Positions 1 to 9,035 of a stretch of DNA of 28,422 bases are shown here, piece by piece. Position numbers and translations under genes: made by a program. Location of the stretch: positions 1 to 28,422 of the forward strand of contig CAAGMF010000167.1 in NCBI GenBank assembly GCA_900770895.1, read 5' to 3'. The notes under the pieces are model-generated. The model saw nothing but the letters and a program-made list of their open reading frames with translations, was not told the DNA's origin and made no database searches. The DNA is from an uncultured Mitsuokella sp. GTDB taxonomy: Bacteria > Bacillota > Negativicutes > Selenomonadales > Selenomonadaceae. Numbering within the stretch: the first letter of the stretch is position 1; every line of letters begins with the position of its first letter.

Positions 1-114
1 ATAGTTCTGACTCGTGAAGGTGACGGCCGCCTGGGTGAAACCGTTGACGACGAAGTAGGCAATGAATTCGAAGAAAACAATCCATTAAGGTCTTGCCAGT
101 ACGTTTCTGGCTAG
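1..114 (+). CDS. C-terminal fragment of an unidentified protein
   Basis: Frame 1 is open from the left edge to a TAG at 112-114. It encodes about 37 residues rich in acidic and glycine residues, beginning IVLTREGDGRLGETVDD. The other two forward frames close at once, so this is plausibly the end of a gene that starts outside the window. I do not recognise the family. The following gene's likely -35 element (93-98) lies inside this reading frame. It could also be a chance open frame. Confidence 0.35.
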   Translation: MVLTREGDGRLGETVDDEVGNEFEENNPLRSCQYVSG

Positions 115-122
115 AGTATAAT
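93..122 (+). promoter_or_regulatory. Putative sigma-A promoter of the GGDEF/EAL gene
   Basis: TTGCCA (93-98) and TATAAT (117-122) are separated by 18 bp, about 50 bp upstream of the ATG at 174. Spacing and -10 match the consensus; the -35 is weaker. Confidence 0.6.
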
Positions 123-173
123 CTGCTATAGGACTAGGGAGACATATGTGTATTGAAAACAGGGGGAGTTTCC

Positions 174-3100
174 ATGTGCCAGGTGAAAGGTGCGGCGATA
201 ACCGATCAGATTGTGAATCGCTTGCATACTGCTTATGAAAACCTGCCGGGTATTTTCCTTTTTCGTGCGGACGGCACGGAGGAGCTGGTATTTGCCAATC
301 GCGAGGCTCTGGCCCTGTATCAGTGTACGAGCTGTACGGAGCTGCGCACCAAGCTGGGTACGACCTTTTCCCAGTTTGTGCTGCCGGATGATTATCTGCC
401 GCTGCAGGAGCTGGCCAGCCGCTCGGCGAAGCGGCGTATCTATAGCTATGAGTACCGCACCGCTCTCGGTCATCTGCGGCGCATGGAGATAACGCTGCAT
501 GCGGGCGAGGACCCTGATCTGGGATTGCTCTACTATATGACGTTGTCGGGGCCCGATACCTATCGTCAGTCTTATGAGATTGACAGCATGACCGGGCTGC
601 CGGGCATGCATGCTTTCTTCCGCTCGGCCATCGAGCATGCGAAAAATAATATCAAGCACGGGGGCTTTATCAGCGAGTCGCCGGTCTATTTCAATGTCAC
701 GAATTTCCGCCTGCTTAATACGGTCTACGGCCTCGAAAAGGGTGATGAGTGCCTGCGTATGGTGGCGGCGATTTTGGAGAAGAATTTCCCGGGGCGTCTG
801 ATAGGACGCCTGTCAGCCGATAATTTCGCCCTGCTGGCCGACAGCCGCGATGTGCGGGAGCGTATTACGGCGGCCAGTCAGGAATTCGCCCGCTATATCT
901 GTAACCCGGGCATCGAGTTAAAGGCTGGTATCCGTCTCTATGACAAGGTAGAAAAGGAAACTTTCTCCAATGGTTTCGATGAGGCCAAGCTGGCCTGTGA
1001 TACCGTCAAGAATGACGCGAATCACTGCTGGGCGGTCTATCGTGAGCAGATGGGCAATCTGTATACCATCCGCCACTATATCCGCGAGCATTTTACGGAG
1101 GCACTGCAGAAAAAATATATCAAGGTCTACTTTCAGCCGGTCATTCGTGCGCTCAGCGGCAGGCTGTGCGGGGCTGAGGCACTGGCGCGCTGGGACTCGC
1201 CGGCGCATGGCTACTTGTCGCCGGGGGATTTCATCCCTGTACTGGAGGAGGCGCGCCTGATACACCAGCTCGACGCTTACGTTATCGATCAGGTCTGCCG
1301 CCAGTTGCGCCGGGTGATTGATGATGGCCGCAGCCGCATTCCTGTTTCGGTGAATCTGTCACGGTTGGACTTCTCGCTGACTGATCCGCTGCGCGTAGTC
1401 GAGGATATCCGGCAGAAATATGATCTGCCCCGAGATATGCTGCGCATTGAGATTACTGAGAATGCTCTGGTGCAGGACGCGGAGCTGATCCGTGGCGGGA
1501 TCAACCGGTTCAGGGACTGCGGCTATCAGGTATGGCTGGATGATTTTGGCAGTGGCTATTCATCGCTGAACGTCCTGAAGGACTATCATTTCGATGTGAT
1601 AAAGCTCGATATGAACTTCCTGCGTCCCTTCAACGCGGCCAGCCGCAAGATGCTGGCCGCTATCATCCCCATGGTCAAAGACCTCGAGACGCATGCGCTG
1701 GCGGAGGGGATAGAGACAGCCGAGCAGGTAAAATTCCTGCAGGCAGTGGGTTGTGAAATGATTCAGGGCTATTATTACGGCAAGCCCATGTCCTGTGAGG
1801 AACTGCCTCAGTATTGCCGGGAGCATGATCTGCTGCCGGAGACGAGCGAAGAGGCCTATCTGATGGCGCAGGCGGGGAGAATCGATATTTCGGTGGATGC
1901 ACCTGTCGCCATCGTCTATCAGAGCGGAGCCGAGAACTGCATCCTGCAGATGAATGACAGCTATGTCCGTATGCTGCGGACGGTTCATATCGACAGTATC
2001 GAAGAAGTCAATATGAATATTAATTCGCGCGGCTATCTGCGGGACAAGTTTGAGAAGCTGGCGCGGCGGACGATAGATAGTGAACATACAGAGAGTACGA
2101 TATATGTGGATCGGGGGCAGTATGTCAGGCTGTTCCTGAGGCATATCGCCGGGATCGGTACGCAGCATATCTATCGGGCGGAGCTGTATAATATCACTCA
2201 CGAAAGGGAGACGCAGAACAATGATATGCAGCGCTTTGACCAGGCCCTGCGCAGCATATTGCGTCTCTATGAGGGGATATATTATATCAATTTCCAAAAA
2301 GATATCTGCGAGGTTATTTCGTCGGTCCTGTTCAACGGAAACTCAGGAGTATGCCGGCAGGGAGTAGAGGCGCTGCGGCACTGGTTCACAGCCAATTATA
2401 TCCATCCCGATGATCGCGAGCGTTATCTGCAATTTTCCGCTCCGGAAAGGCTCTGTTCGCGTGCCGGCAAAGCCACGCTGGCGGCGCCGTTCCGGGTGCT
2501 TCATCCCGATGGCAGTTATCGCTGGATGAATTTCCAGTTCATTCTGTTCCAGAAATCAACGGACTATCCGGTTATGCTGTGCATCAGCCGCAATATACTG
2601 GACCAGCAGCCGGATCGCGTCGCTCTGTTCGACGAGATCATGGCGAGCTATGGGCTGCAGTCCTGTGAGCCGGACGAGGGAGACAGTGAAATCAAGCTGC
2701 TCTGGTCCACTCTGCTGGCACAGGCGGATTTGAAGCTGTTCTGGAAGGACAGGTCCGGCCGTTTCCTGGGGGCCAGTCAGGCTTTCCTCAGGCGTTATGG
2801 GATAAAGTCAACTGATGAGCTGATCGGGCGGACCGGTCAGGAGATGGGCTGGCATATCGATGACGCGCCCTTCCATGCGGACGAGGAGGCCGTAATCGGG
2901 CAGGGAAAGACGATCCGCGGCCGGCTGGGCAGCTGTCTCGTGCGCGGTATACCGCATGCTATCCGGGCCTCGAAGTTCCCGGTGTATCAGAATGGGCGCA
3001 TTGTCGGGTTGATGGGCTATTTTGAGGACCTCGATGATGCCGCGGCCCAGACTGATCTGGAGCATAGTCCGGGACTCATAGATCCGCAGACTCAGCTGAT

Positions 3101-4880
3101 GAACTACCGCGGCATGCTCATGACCGGCATGCAGTATCAGACGAACTACCGGAACAATCATGAGGACTATATCGCGGCCATTCTCGACGTGCCGGCCTAT
3201 GATCAGCTGCGGCAGGCGGACAGATCGCGCAGTGACCGGCTGCTCGAGCGCATCCAGGCTATCATCGCGCATCATCTGTCCCAGTCGTGGAGTATCGCGC
3301 ATATCGGCAGCGGCTGCTTTATCGCTTTCCATAAGATATTGTCTGAGGCCGAGTGCCGCCAGCGGTTCCTGGCGATTGACCGTGCGGTACGCGATATCCA
3401 TGAGGCTGACGGCTATCCCTGCTCGCTGAAGCTGCACTATGCTATGGCGCGGGGCTCCGAGGTGCATAGCATCGACAGTCTGCTGACGCTGCTGACGGAG
3501 CGTCTGAAGCATGCTGAGGAGCAGATGTACAGCAGGGCCTTCTATACCGACGACCGCATCGTGTTCGACCGGGAGGCCTTTGACACGATGCAGGATAGTG
3601 TCATCATCATCGATCCCGAGACCAAGGATCTGCTCTACTGCAATGCGGCGGCGCAGCAAAATTTCGGCCTCGATTCGGAGAATGGCTACCAGGGCGAGAA
3701 ATGCTACGAGATCTGCCGGCAGCAGCATGTCCCCTGCGATGACTGCAGCATGCCGCAGCTGAGCAGCGGCCATTTCCGGCAGGTACTCATACACAATCCT
3801 CTAAATGGACATGACTATTTTACCCGCTCGACGCTGATCCCCTGGCGGGGGCGCAGCAGCCGGATTACGATTCTGCTGGATATGACGGATTATCTCGGCC
3901 GCAGTACGGCACAAAACGATATTATCTACCGCAATACGGCCCTGAATGACGCGCTGCGGCTCAGCATGGGCGAGCCTGATCCGGCCATTGGCATCCAGCG
4001 CATGCTGGCCAGTATCGGGAGCCGGTTCGAGGTCCAGCGGGCCATGCTGTTCGAGGAGGATGGCGAGAGCGTGCGTCTCAGCTACGACTGGGCCGCTCCG
4101 GGAGTCCTGCCGCTGAGTGATACGATGGCTCCGATTCCGCGGCCCGAGCTGACACACCTCTATGAAAAATTCGTGCATAACAATATCATCACGATCAGCG
4201 ATACCGACAGCTATTGGGCGCATACGCCGGGCAGCGTGCCGCACCTGGCGAATATGCAGCGTATCACGGCCGCCCGCATCACTCTGGACGGCCATGCCTA
4301 TGGCTACCTGGAGCTGGTGAATCCGCCGGAGCATCTGCTGAACAATAGCGCTATGCTGCTGGGGACGGTGTCGCGCTTCGTAGCTATCCTGCTGCGCAAC
4401 CGTGATATGCAGGAGGATCTCCGCCGCATCAGCCATATCGACCAGCTGACGGGGGCGATGAACCGCCGCGGCCTCATCGAATACCTGCCTACACTGCCGG
4501 TCGGGCAGCGCTATCTGCTGATATTCGCGGACGTGAACGGACTGAAGCAGACCAATGATACCAGCGGGCACGAGGCCGGGGATCATTTGATCCGGCAGAC
4601 GGCCGCGGTGCTGCGTCAGGGAGATGGGGCGGTCGTATTCCGCATGGGCGGCGATGAATTCCTGCTGCTGCGCCGTATCAATCCGGAGCAGCAGGCCGTG
4701 GCTGATATCTGCCGGCAGATCAAGCACCAGCTGCATGAACAGGGCATCAGCGCCGCCCTGGGAGCCATCACCCTGGATACCCCTATCGATGATATCGATA
4801 CAGCGATCGCGCGGGTCGATAAGCTCATGTACGAGGATAAGATGTCCCACTATCGCTATCGTAAGGGCCAGCGCCACTGA
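174..4880 (+). CDS. Giant multidomain PAS/GGDEF/EAL/GAF cyclic-di-GMP signalling protein
   Basis: The protein has 1568 residues and probably makes and/or degrades cyclic-di-GMP. Domains in order: an N-terminal PAS-like region (about 15-130); a degenerate GGDEF (about 135-290) whose signature reads SADNF at 214-218; an EAL phosphodiesterase (about 300-560); PAS-like sensor regions (about 600-990); a second degenerate GGDEF-like region (about 1000-1120); another PAS; a GAF-like region (about 1270-1400); and a C-terminal GGDEF with intact GGDEF at 1492-1496. The EAL domain keeps the EAL motif (335-337), NLS, ITE, DDFGSG, IKLD, AEGIE and QGYYYGKP, so it looks catalytic. No membrane segment is obvious, so it is probably cytosolic. 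ATG 174 is chosen because AGGGGGAG sits 5 bp upstream; a TTG at 153 is in frame but lacks a ribosome site. The net direction of activity cannot be read from sequence. Confidence 0.9.
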   Translation: MCQVKGAAITDQIVNRLHTAYENLPGIFLFRADGTEELVFANREALALYQCTSCTELRTKLGTTFSQFVLPDDYLPLQELASRSAKRRIYSYEYRTALGHLRRMEITLHAGEDPDLGLLYYMTLSGPDTYRQSYEIDSMTGLPGMHAFFRSAIEHAKNNIKHGGFISESPVYFNVTNFRLLNTVYGLEKGDECLRMVAAILEKNFPGRLIGRLSADNFALLADSRDVRERITAASQEFARYICNPGIELKAGIRLYDKVEKETFSNGFDEAKLACDTVKNDANHCWAVYREQMGNLYTIRHYIREHFTEALQKKYIKVYFQPVIRALSGRLCGAEALARWDSPAHGYLSPGDFIPVLEEARLIHQLDAYVIDQVCRQLRRVIDDGRSRIPVSVNLSRLDFSLTDPLRVVEDIRQKYDLPRDMLRIEITENALVQDAELIRGGINRFRDCGYQVWLDDFGSGYSSLNVLKDYHFDVIKLDMNFLRPFNAASRKMLAAIIPMVKDLETHALAEGIETAEQVKFLQAVGCEMIQGYYYGKPMSCEELPQYCREHDLLPETSEEAYLMAQAGRIDISVDAPVAIVYQSGAENCILQMNDSYVRMLRTVHIDSIEEVNMNINSRGYLRDKFEKLARRTIDSEHTESTIYVDRGQYVRLFLRHIAGIGTQHIYRAELYNITHERETQNNDMQRFDQALRSILRLYEGIYYINFQKDICEVISSVLFNGNSGVCRQGVEALRHWFTANYIHPDDRERYLQFSAPERLCSRAGKATLAAPFRVLHPDGSYRWMNFQFILFQKSTDYPVMLCISRNILDQQPDRVALFDEIMASYGLQSCEPDEGDSEIKLLWSTLLAQADLKLFWKDRSGRFLGASQAFLRRYGIKSTDELIGRTGQEMGWHIDDAPFHADEEAVIGQGKTIRGRLGSCLVRGIPHAIRASKFPVYQNGRIVGLMGYFEDLDDAAAQTDLEHSPGLIDPQTQLMNYRGMLMTGMQYQTNYRNNHEDYIAAILDVPAYDQLRQADRSRSDRLLERIQAIIAHHLSQSWSIAHIGSGCFIAFHKILSEAECRQRFLAIDRAVRDIHEADGYPCSLKLHYAMARGSEVHSIDSLLTLLTERLKHAEEQMYSRAFYTDDRIVFDREAFDTMQDSVIIIDPETKDLLYCNAAAQQNFGLDSENGYQGEKCYEICRQQHVPCDDCSMPQLSSGHFRQVLIHNPLNGHDYFTRSTLIPWRGRSSRITILLDMTDYLGRSTAQNDIIYRNTALNDALRLSMGEPDPAIGIQRMLASIGSRFEVQRAMLFEEDGESVRLSYDWAAPGVLPLSDTMAPIPRPELTHLYEKFVHNNIITISDTDSYWAHTPGSVPHLANMQRITAARITLDGHAYGYLELVNPPEHLLNNSAMLLGTVSRFVAILLRNRDMQEDLRRISHIDQLTGAMNRRGLIEYLPTLPVGQRYLLIFADVNGLKQTNDTSGHEAGDHLIRQTAAVLRQGDGAVVFRMGGDEFLLLRRINPEQQAVADICRQIKHQLHEQGISAALGAITLDTPIDDIDTAIARVDKLMYEDKMSHYRYRKGQRH

Positions 4881-4905
4881 CGATAGCGATAGTATCCGCC
4901 GCGAC

Positions 4906-6288
4906 TCACACGGCGGAGCTGTCATCGCTGAGGCGCCGGGTTGCTACGGCCGGACGCGGCTGACGGGTATAGAGCAGCCAGAAAGCGAGGACGAGGGCGG
5001 TCATATCCGAGAAGGGGACCGCCAGCCATACTCCCGGCATCCCGAGGAAACGCGGCAGTATCATGAGGAATATCACGATGCCGAACAGGTTGCGGCAGCT
5101 CGAGATGAGCGCGGAGGTCCGGCCGTCGGACAGCGCCGTAAAGAAGCTGGAGGTGAACATGTTCAGTCCCGAGAGCAGGAAGGAGAAGGCGAACAGGCGG
5201 AAGCCGTCGCGCGTGAGCTCATAGGCCGAGGCCTCGGTCGTCAGGAACAGACCGGCCAACGGCGCTGCCAGCAGCTGCGCTGCACCGAATACGAACAGGG
5301 CACAGGCGGCGATGCTCGTCAGGCTCAGGCGCAGCAGGCGCAGGATCTCGCCGTAGTCGCGGCGCCCGAAGTGGAAGGAGAATATCGGGGCCACACCGGT
5401 GGAAAAGCCCATGAACAGCGATGTCAGCAGCATCTCGGCATAGAGGATGATCGAGATGGCGGTGATGCCGTCTTCGCCGGCATAGCGGAAGGTGATGATG
5501 TTGAACAGCAGCGTCGTGATGCCGACGGACAGCTGGGTGACGAGCTCGGAACTGCCGTTGCCCAGTGTCTGCGTGAGCACGCGCAGCGAGAGATCCGGAC
5601 GTGTGAAACGCAGCTGATGGGAAAAGCGGCTGAAGTACAGCAGTCCGTACAGCGCACCGCCGAGGTTGGCCATGCCCGTAGCCAGGCCGGCACCGGCGAT
5701 GCCCATCTGGAGCGGGCCCATGCAGATATAGTCGAGCGCAGCATTCGTGACGCCGGCGATGATGGCGACGCGCAGACCCTGCTCGGGATGTCCGTCGGCG
5801 ATATAGAAAGCATTGAACAGCAGCATGGCGGCCATAGCCGGGAAGAACGGCAGCTGTACCAGGAGATAGCTCTGGGCGTCCGCCAGCAGGGCCGGCGAGG
5901 CGCCGAGCAGGTGGAGGAGCGGCAGCTGCCAGAGGCGATAGCTCACGGCCAGCAGCGCGCTGAGCAGCAGCGAAGCCAGCACGATGAAGCTGAAGCGGCC
6001 GCGGGCTGTCGTCAGACGGCCTTCACCCAGGTTTTTCGTGACCAAGGCGGAGCCGCCCGAGGCCATCATGATGCCGAGACCGAGCAGCAGGTTGATCGCG
6101 GGATAGACGATATTCGAGGCCGCCAGCGCCGAGCTGCCGGCCAGACGGCCGATGAATATGCCGTCGGTGACGGTGTAGATCGAGGTTACCAGCATCATGC
6201 CGATCGAAGGCAGGGCGAAGCGGATGAGGCCGCGTCGCGTGAAATGCGCCGCCAGCGGTGAGGCAGCGCTGGATGGGCTTTTGTACAT
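4906..6288 (-). CDS. MATE-family multidrug/cation antiporter
   Basis: This is a 460-residue integral membrane protein with about 12 hydrophobic segments arranged as two homologous halves. It has the MATE signature region near the N-terminus (LPSIGMMLVTSIYTVTDGIF) and the second-half counterpart (GNGSSELVTQLSVGITTLLF), closest in style to MepA-like exporters. The family exports cationic compounds using Na+ or H+ gradients; the substrate is not predictable. It is divergent from a MerR regulator (6397-7251), and a MerR-type promoter reads into it (6340-6370), so induction by a bound ligand is likely. It converges with the GGDEF/EAL gene; the stop codons are only about 25 bp apart. A GC-rich inverted repeat overlaps its stop codon but has no T-run. 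Confidence 0.93.
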   Translation of the reverse strand: MYKSPSSAASPLAAHFTRRGLIRFALPSIGMMLVTSIYTVTDGIFIGRLAGSSALAASNIVYPAINLLLGLGIMMASGGSALVTKNLGEGRLTTARGRFSFIVLASLLLSALLAVSYRLWQLPLLHLLGASPALLADAQSYLLVQLPFFPAMAAMLLFNAFYIADGHPEQGLRVAIIAGVTNAALDYICMGPLQMGIAGAGLATGMANLGGALYGLLYFSRFSHQLRFTRPDLSLRVLTQTLGNGSSELVTQLSVGITTLLFNIITFRYAGEDGITAISIILYAEMLLTSLFMGFSTGVAPIFSFHFGRRDYGEILRLLRLSLTSIAACALFVFGAAQLLAAPLAGLFLTTEASAYELTRDGFRLFAFSFLLSGLNMFTSSFFTALSDGRTSALISSCRNLFGIVIFLMILPRFLGMPGVWLAVPFSDMTALVLAFWLLYTRQPRPAVATRRLSDDSSAV

Positions 6289-6339
6289 GTTATCGAAATC
6301 CTTTCTGCAAGATACTTCATTGATTTTGTCCTCAAATAT

Positions 6340-6370
6340 ATGATAAACTTTACAGCAGGTGTAAAGTCAA
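6340..6370 (-). promoter_or_regulatory. MerR-type operator/promoter of the MATE gene
   Basis: Read on the minus strand: TTGACT (6365-6370), a 19-bp spacer, then TATCAT (6340-6345). The spacer contains the perfect inverted repeat ACTTTACA/TGTAAAGT (6347-6354 and 6360-6367) with a 5-bp centre. A 19-bp spacer with a centred dyad is the hallmark of promoters activated by MerR-family DNA distortion. Confidence 0.85.
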
Positions 6371-6396
6371 GTACCTATGAGGGGAGTAATGAAGCC

Positions 6397-7251
6397 ATGA
6401 AGCAGCGCATGCACCTGCACACGAGTGAATTTGCCAAAGCGTGCGGCGTCAATCGCCGCACGCTCCACTACTATGATGAGCAGGGAATATTCTCGCCGGA
6501 GCATGTAGAGGAGAATGGCTACCGCAGCTACTCGGTGCGGCAGCTGTATCCGTTCATCATCATCCGCATGATGCGGCAGATGGGGCTGTCCCTCGAGGAG
6601 ATCAAGGACTACATGGCGCGGCGTTCGCCGGAAAATCTGCAGCAGCTGCTGGCGGAGCAGGAGAAGTGGATCGATGAGCAGCTGGCGATGTTCCGCCACA
6701 TGAAGCGCAGCGTGCAGAACCAGCGGCGGCTGCTGGACGGGGCGGGCGATATCATCTGCGGCATCGTGCAGCGCCAGCATTTCCCGGCCCGGGGGCTATA
6801 CCTGTCCCGTCCGCTGCATGCGCTCATCCTGCGTGGCGATGAGAACGGCATCGAGCGCATCACGATGGAGCTGCTGCGCACAGCGCTGGCCCGCGGCATC
6901 GATTCCGGCTACGCGGTGGGCGGCCGCACGGCCCGGGCAGATTTTATGACGCCGGGCTGCGAGTACCTGTCGGACCGCTATTTCATGGCGACGGATGTGC
7001 CGTACCAGCGGCTGCCGCGCGAGCAGCGCGAGCTGCGGCCGGAGGGGGACTACATCGTGACGTATTTCCGGGGCGACTATATGGATACGGAGGCCTCGTA
7101 TGCGCTGCTGCGCGAATATCTGGACGTGCACCGTGATGTCGGGCCGGGGCCGTACTCTTATGAGGAGAGCATCATCGACGAGCTCAGTGCCGCGAGCCAG
7201 CGCGACTACATCACGCGCGTAGCCATACAGATATTACCGGTGAAGGAATAA
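6397..7251 (+). CDS. MerR-family transcriptional regulator with C-terminal effector domain
   Basis: The 284-residue protein starts with a MerR winged helix-turn-helix (about residues 8-75), including VNRRTLHYYDEQGIF and ENGYRSYSVRQL. A helical linker follows (about 75-125), then a C-terminal domain of about 160 residues resembling GyrI-like or BmrR-type effector-binding domains (ending DYITRVAIQILPVKE). The family binds hydrophobic or cationic ligands and activates efflux genes. The divergent MATE gene with its 19-bp-spacer operator is the obvious target. ATG 6397 is preferred because GAGGGGAG (6379-6386) lies 10 bp upstream; a longer in-frame start at 6340 would run through the operator. The ligand is unknown. 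Confidence 0.9.
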   Translation: MKQRMHLHTSEFAKACGVNRRTLHYYDEQGIFSPEHVEENGYRSYSVRQLYPFIIIRMMRQMGLSLEEIKDYMARRSPENLQQLLAEQEKWIDEQLAMFRHMKRSVQNQRRLLDGAGDIICGIVQRQHFPARGLYLSRPLHALILRGDENGIERITMELLRTALARGIDSGYAVGGRTARADFMTPGCEYLSDRYFMATDVPYQRLPREQRELRPEGDYIVTYFRGDYMDTEASYALLREYLDVHRDVGPGPYSYEESIIDELSAASQRDYITRVAIQILPVKE

Positions 7252-7321
7252 TTGTACTACTTTAGTGTAAATGAAGGACTCCTCAGATATACAAATATTT
7301 ACTATTGGTGCTATATAAGCA

Positions 7322-7350
7322 TTGACAGCCTGTAGTCGGGATGCTATAAT
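7322..7350 (+). promoter_or_regulatory. Consensus sigma-A promoter of amt
   Basis: TTGACA (7322-7327), 17-bp spacer, TATAAT (7345-7350). Both hexamers are perfect consensus, so constitutive initiation with control in the leader is likely. Confidence 0.9.
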
Positions 7351-7362
7351 GTGTTCACGAAA

Positions 7363-7436
7363 AACAAATAAAATACTACCGTTATTCAGAACGGACGGCA
7401 GAGAAGCCTTGAGTGATTCATCACTCGAGGCTTTTT
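7363..7436 (+). promoter_or_regulatory. amt leader: conserved A-rich element, hairpin and intrinsic terminator (attenuator)
   Basis: The untranslated leader starts with AACAAATAAAATA (7363-7375). A hairpin follows: CCGTT (7379-7383), loop ATTCAG, AACGG (7390-7394). Next is a perfect 12-bp intrinsic terminator, AGCCTTGAGTGA (7405-7416) with TCACTCGAGGCT (7421-7432), loop TTCA, and a T-run to 7436, about 78 bp before the amt start. A terminator placed between a strong promoter and the gene implies regulated antitermination. The corrinoid-operon and mtmB leaders have the same order of elements. Confidence 0.8.
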
Positions 7437-7513
7437 GCGTTATTTTAGCTGTTTTTCGTGCAGGTCCTCATTTTGGATTATGTGTGTGTATCTTCAGTAG
7501 GAGGGGAGCAGAT

Positions 7514-8836
7514 ATGTCTATGGGCAGATTCAGCAACATCTTATTATGGGGCAGCTTGTTCTGTCTCATGCCGGGGAAGGCATGGGCCGCGGATGAGGCT
7601 GCCAGTACTTTGAACCCGGCCGATATGGGTTTCATGGCTTTTGCCGCTCTGATGGTTTTCTTCATGACGCCGGCGCTGGGTTTCTTCTACGGCGGCATGG
7701 TCCGGCGCAAGAATGTCCTCAATACGATTATGATGTCACTCGTCGCCATCGGTGTGGTCGGCGTGCAGTGGGTGATCTTCGGCTATTCGCTGTGCTTTGG
7801 CTCCAATATCGGCGGCATCATCGGCGGTATGGACTGGTTCGGCTTCTCGGGCGTGGGGCTTGCCGCGCATGCGGCGTTCTCGGAGACGATCCCGCATGTC
7901 GAGTATGCGATATTCCAGATGATGTTCGCCATCATCACGGCCGCCATCGTCAGCGGCTCTATCGCTGAGCGAGTGAATTTCAAGGCCTACTGCCTCATCA
8001 TATTGCTCTGGACGACGCTCGTCTACGATCCGCTCTGCCATATGGTCTGGGCAGCCGGCGGCCTCATATTCGAGCTCGGCGCGCTCGATTTCGCAGGCGG
8101 CACGGTTATCCATATTTCCTCTGGCGTGTCCGGCCTCGTGGCGGCGCTCTATCTGGGCAAGCGCTACGGCTATGGCAAGGCGCTGTTCATCCCGCACAAT
8201 GTCCCGTACATCGTGCTCGGCGGCTGCATCGTCTGGATGGGCTGGTTCGGCTTCAACTCGGGCTGCGCGCTCGGGGCCAATGAGACGATGGTGCTGGCCT
8301 TTGCGAATACGGCGGTATCGTCGATTGCTTCGTTCATGACCTGGATATTGCTCGAGCATCATTTCACGGGCAAGGTCACGCTGTTCGGCTCGGTCACGGG
8401 CGGTATCGCTGGTCTCGTCGGCGTGACGCCGGCGGCCGGCTTCGTCGAGTGCTGGGCTGCTTTCGTCATCGGCATCATCACCGGCGCTGTCTGCTATTTT
8501 GCCATCACGGTGGTGAAGCACCGTCTCGGCTATGATGACTCGCTCGATGCCTTCGGCTGCCACGGCGTCGGCGGTATCTGCGGCGCTCTGCTCACGGGCG
8601 TATTCGCGACGACGGGTGTGAATGAGGCTGGCGCCGATGGCCTCATCTACGGCAATGCCGCCCAGATGATCCCGCAGGTCGTCGGCGTGCTGACGTCGAT
8701 CGGCGTATCGATCGTCATGACGCTCATCATATTGAAGGTCGTCTCGGTATTCGTCCCGCTGCGCGTGACGGAAGAAGTGGAGAAGGGCGGACTCGATCTC
8801 CCGCTGCACGGCGAGGCTGCCTATCGCAAGATATGA
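7514..8836 (+). CDS. amt: Ammonium/methylammonium transporter of the Amt family
   Basis: The protein has 440 residues, with a cleavable signal peptide (about 1-25, ending GKAWA) and about 11 membrane helices, as usual for AmtB-type trimers. Recognisable family blocks are ADMGFMAFAALMVFFMTPAL, GFFYGGMVRRKNVL, the GGTVIHISSGVSGL pore histidine and the FGCHGVGGICGALLTGVFA second pore histidine. Amt proteins conduct ammonium and also methylammonium, a standard assay substrate. ATG 7514 follows GGAGGGGAG at good spacing. The gene sits directly upstream of the methylamine corrinoid operon and shares its leader architecture, suggesting coordinated use. No glnK is adjacent, but a PII gene lies at 25682-26035. 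Confidence 0.95.
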   Translation: MSMGRFSNILLWGSLFCLMPGKAWAADEAASTLNPADMGFMAFAALMVFFMTPALGFFYGGMVRRKNVLNTIMMSLVAIGVVGVQWVIFGYSLCFGSNIGGIIGGMDWFGFSGVGLAAHAAFSETIPHVEYAIFQMMFAIITAAIVSGSIAERVNFKAYCLIILLWTTLVYDPLCHMVWAAGGLIFELGALDFAGGTVIHISSGVSGLVAALYLGKRYGYGKALFIPHNVPYIVLGGCIVWMGWFGFNSGCALGANETMVLAFANTAVSSIASFMTWILLEHHFTGKVTLFGSVTGGIAGLVGVTPAAGFVECWAAFVIGIITGAVCYFAITVVKHRLGYDDSLDAFGCHGVGGICGALLTGVFATTGVNEAGADGLIYGNAAQMIPQVVGVLTSIGVSIVMTLIILKVVSVFVPLRVTEEVEKGGLDLPLHGEAAYRKI

Positions 8837-8866
8837 TAACGGTAAAAACTTTTTTGAAAAAAGTGC

Positions 8867-8895
8867 TTGCATAATGACATACGGGGTGCTATAAT
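8867..8895 (+). promoter_or_regulatory. Sigma-A promoter of the corrinoid/methyltransferase operon
   Basis: TTGCAT (8867-8872), 17-bp spacer, TATAAT (8890-8895). It lies just after an A/T-rich inverted repeat (ACTTTTT/AAAAAGT, about 8849-8865) that may weakly terminate amt transcription. Confidence 0.85.
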
Positions 8896-8908
8896 CAGAA
8901 CCATAGAG

Positions 8909-8991
8909 AACAAATAAATAAGTTCCGTTATACGACGGGCGAGCAAAGCAGCTCATGCCGACGACCACAGGTCCAGGCATGGGCGCTTTTT
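8909..8991 (+). promoter_or_regulatory. Corrinoid-operon leader: same A-rich element, hairpin and terminator
   Basis: AACAAATAAATA (8909-8920) is followed by a small hairpin, CCGT (8925-8928), loop TATACG, ACGG (8935-8938). A strong terminator hairpin follows, GCTCATGCC (8951-8959) with GGCATGGGC (8976-8984). It is extended by AGC/GCT across a bulged A, has an inner GACC/GGTC pair, and ends in a T-run to 8991. The start codon is 45 bp downstream at 9036. Confidence 0.78.
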
Positions 8992-9035
8992 GTTTATGGA
9001 CAGTGTTTATGAGCAGTGATGGGAGGCAACTTCAA

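Noticed and set aside
4881..4917. Bidirectional terminator between the convergent GGDEF/EAL and MATE genes
   Set aside because: CCGCCG/CGGCGG forms a stem, but no T-run follows on either strand and it overlaps the MATE stop codon.
4624..6261. 545-codon forward open frame opposite the MATE gene
   Set aside because: Composition is unnatural (very high Gln, Arg, Glu and Gly), there is no ribosome site, and the opposite strand encodes a clear MATE transporter.
7379..8938. ANTAR-type dual-hexaloop antitermination motif in the leaders
   Set aside because: The first-hairpin loops (ATTCAG, TATACG, ATATA) do not keep the A1/G4 hexaloop pattern, and the terminator loops are 4 nt in two of the three leaders. 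The antitermination idea is kept but the ANTAR class is not supported.
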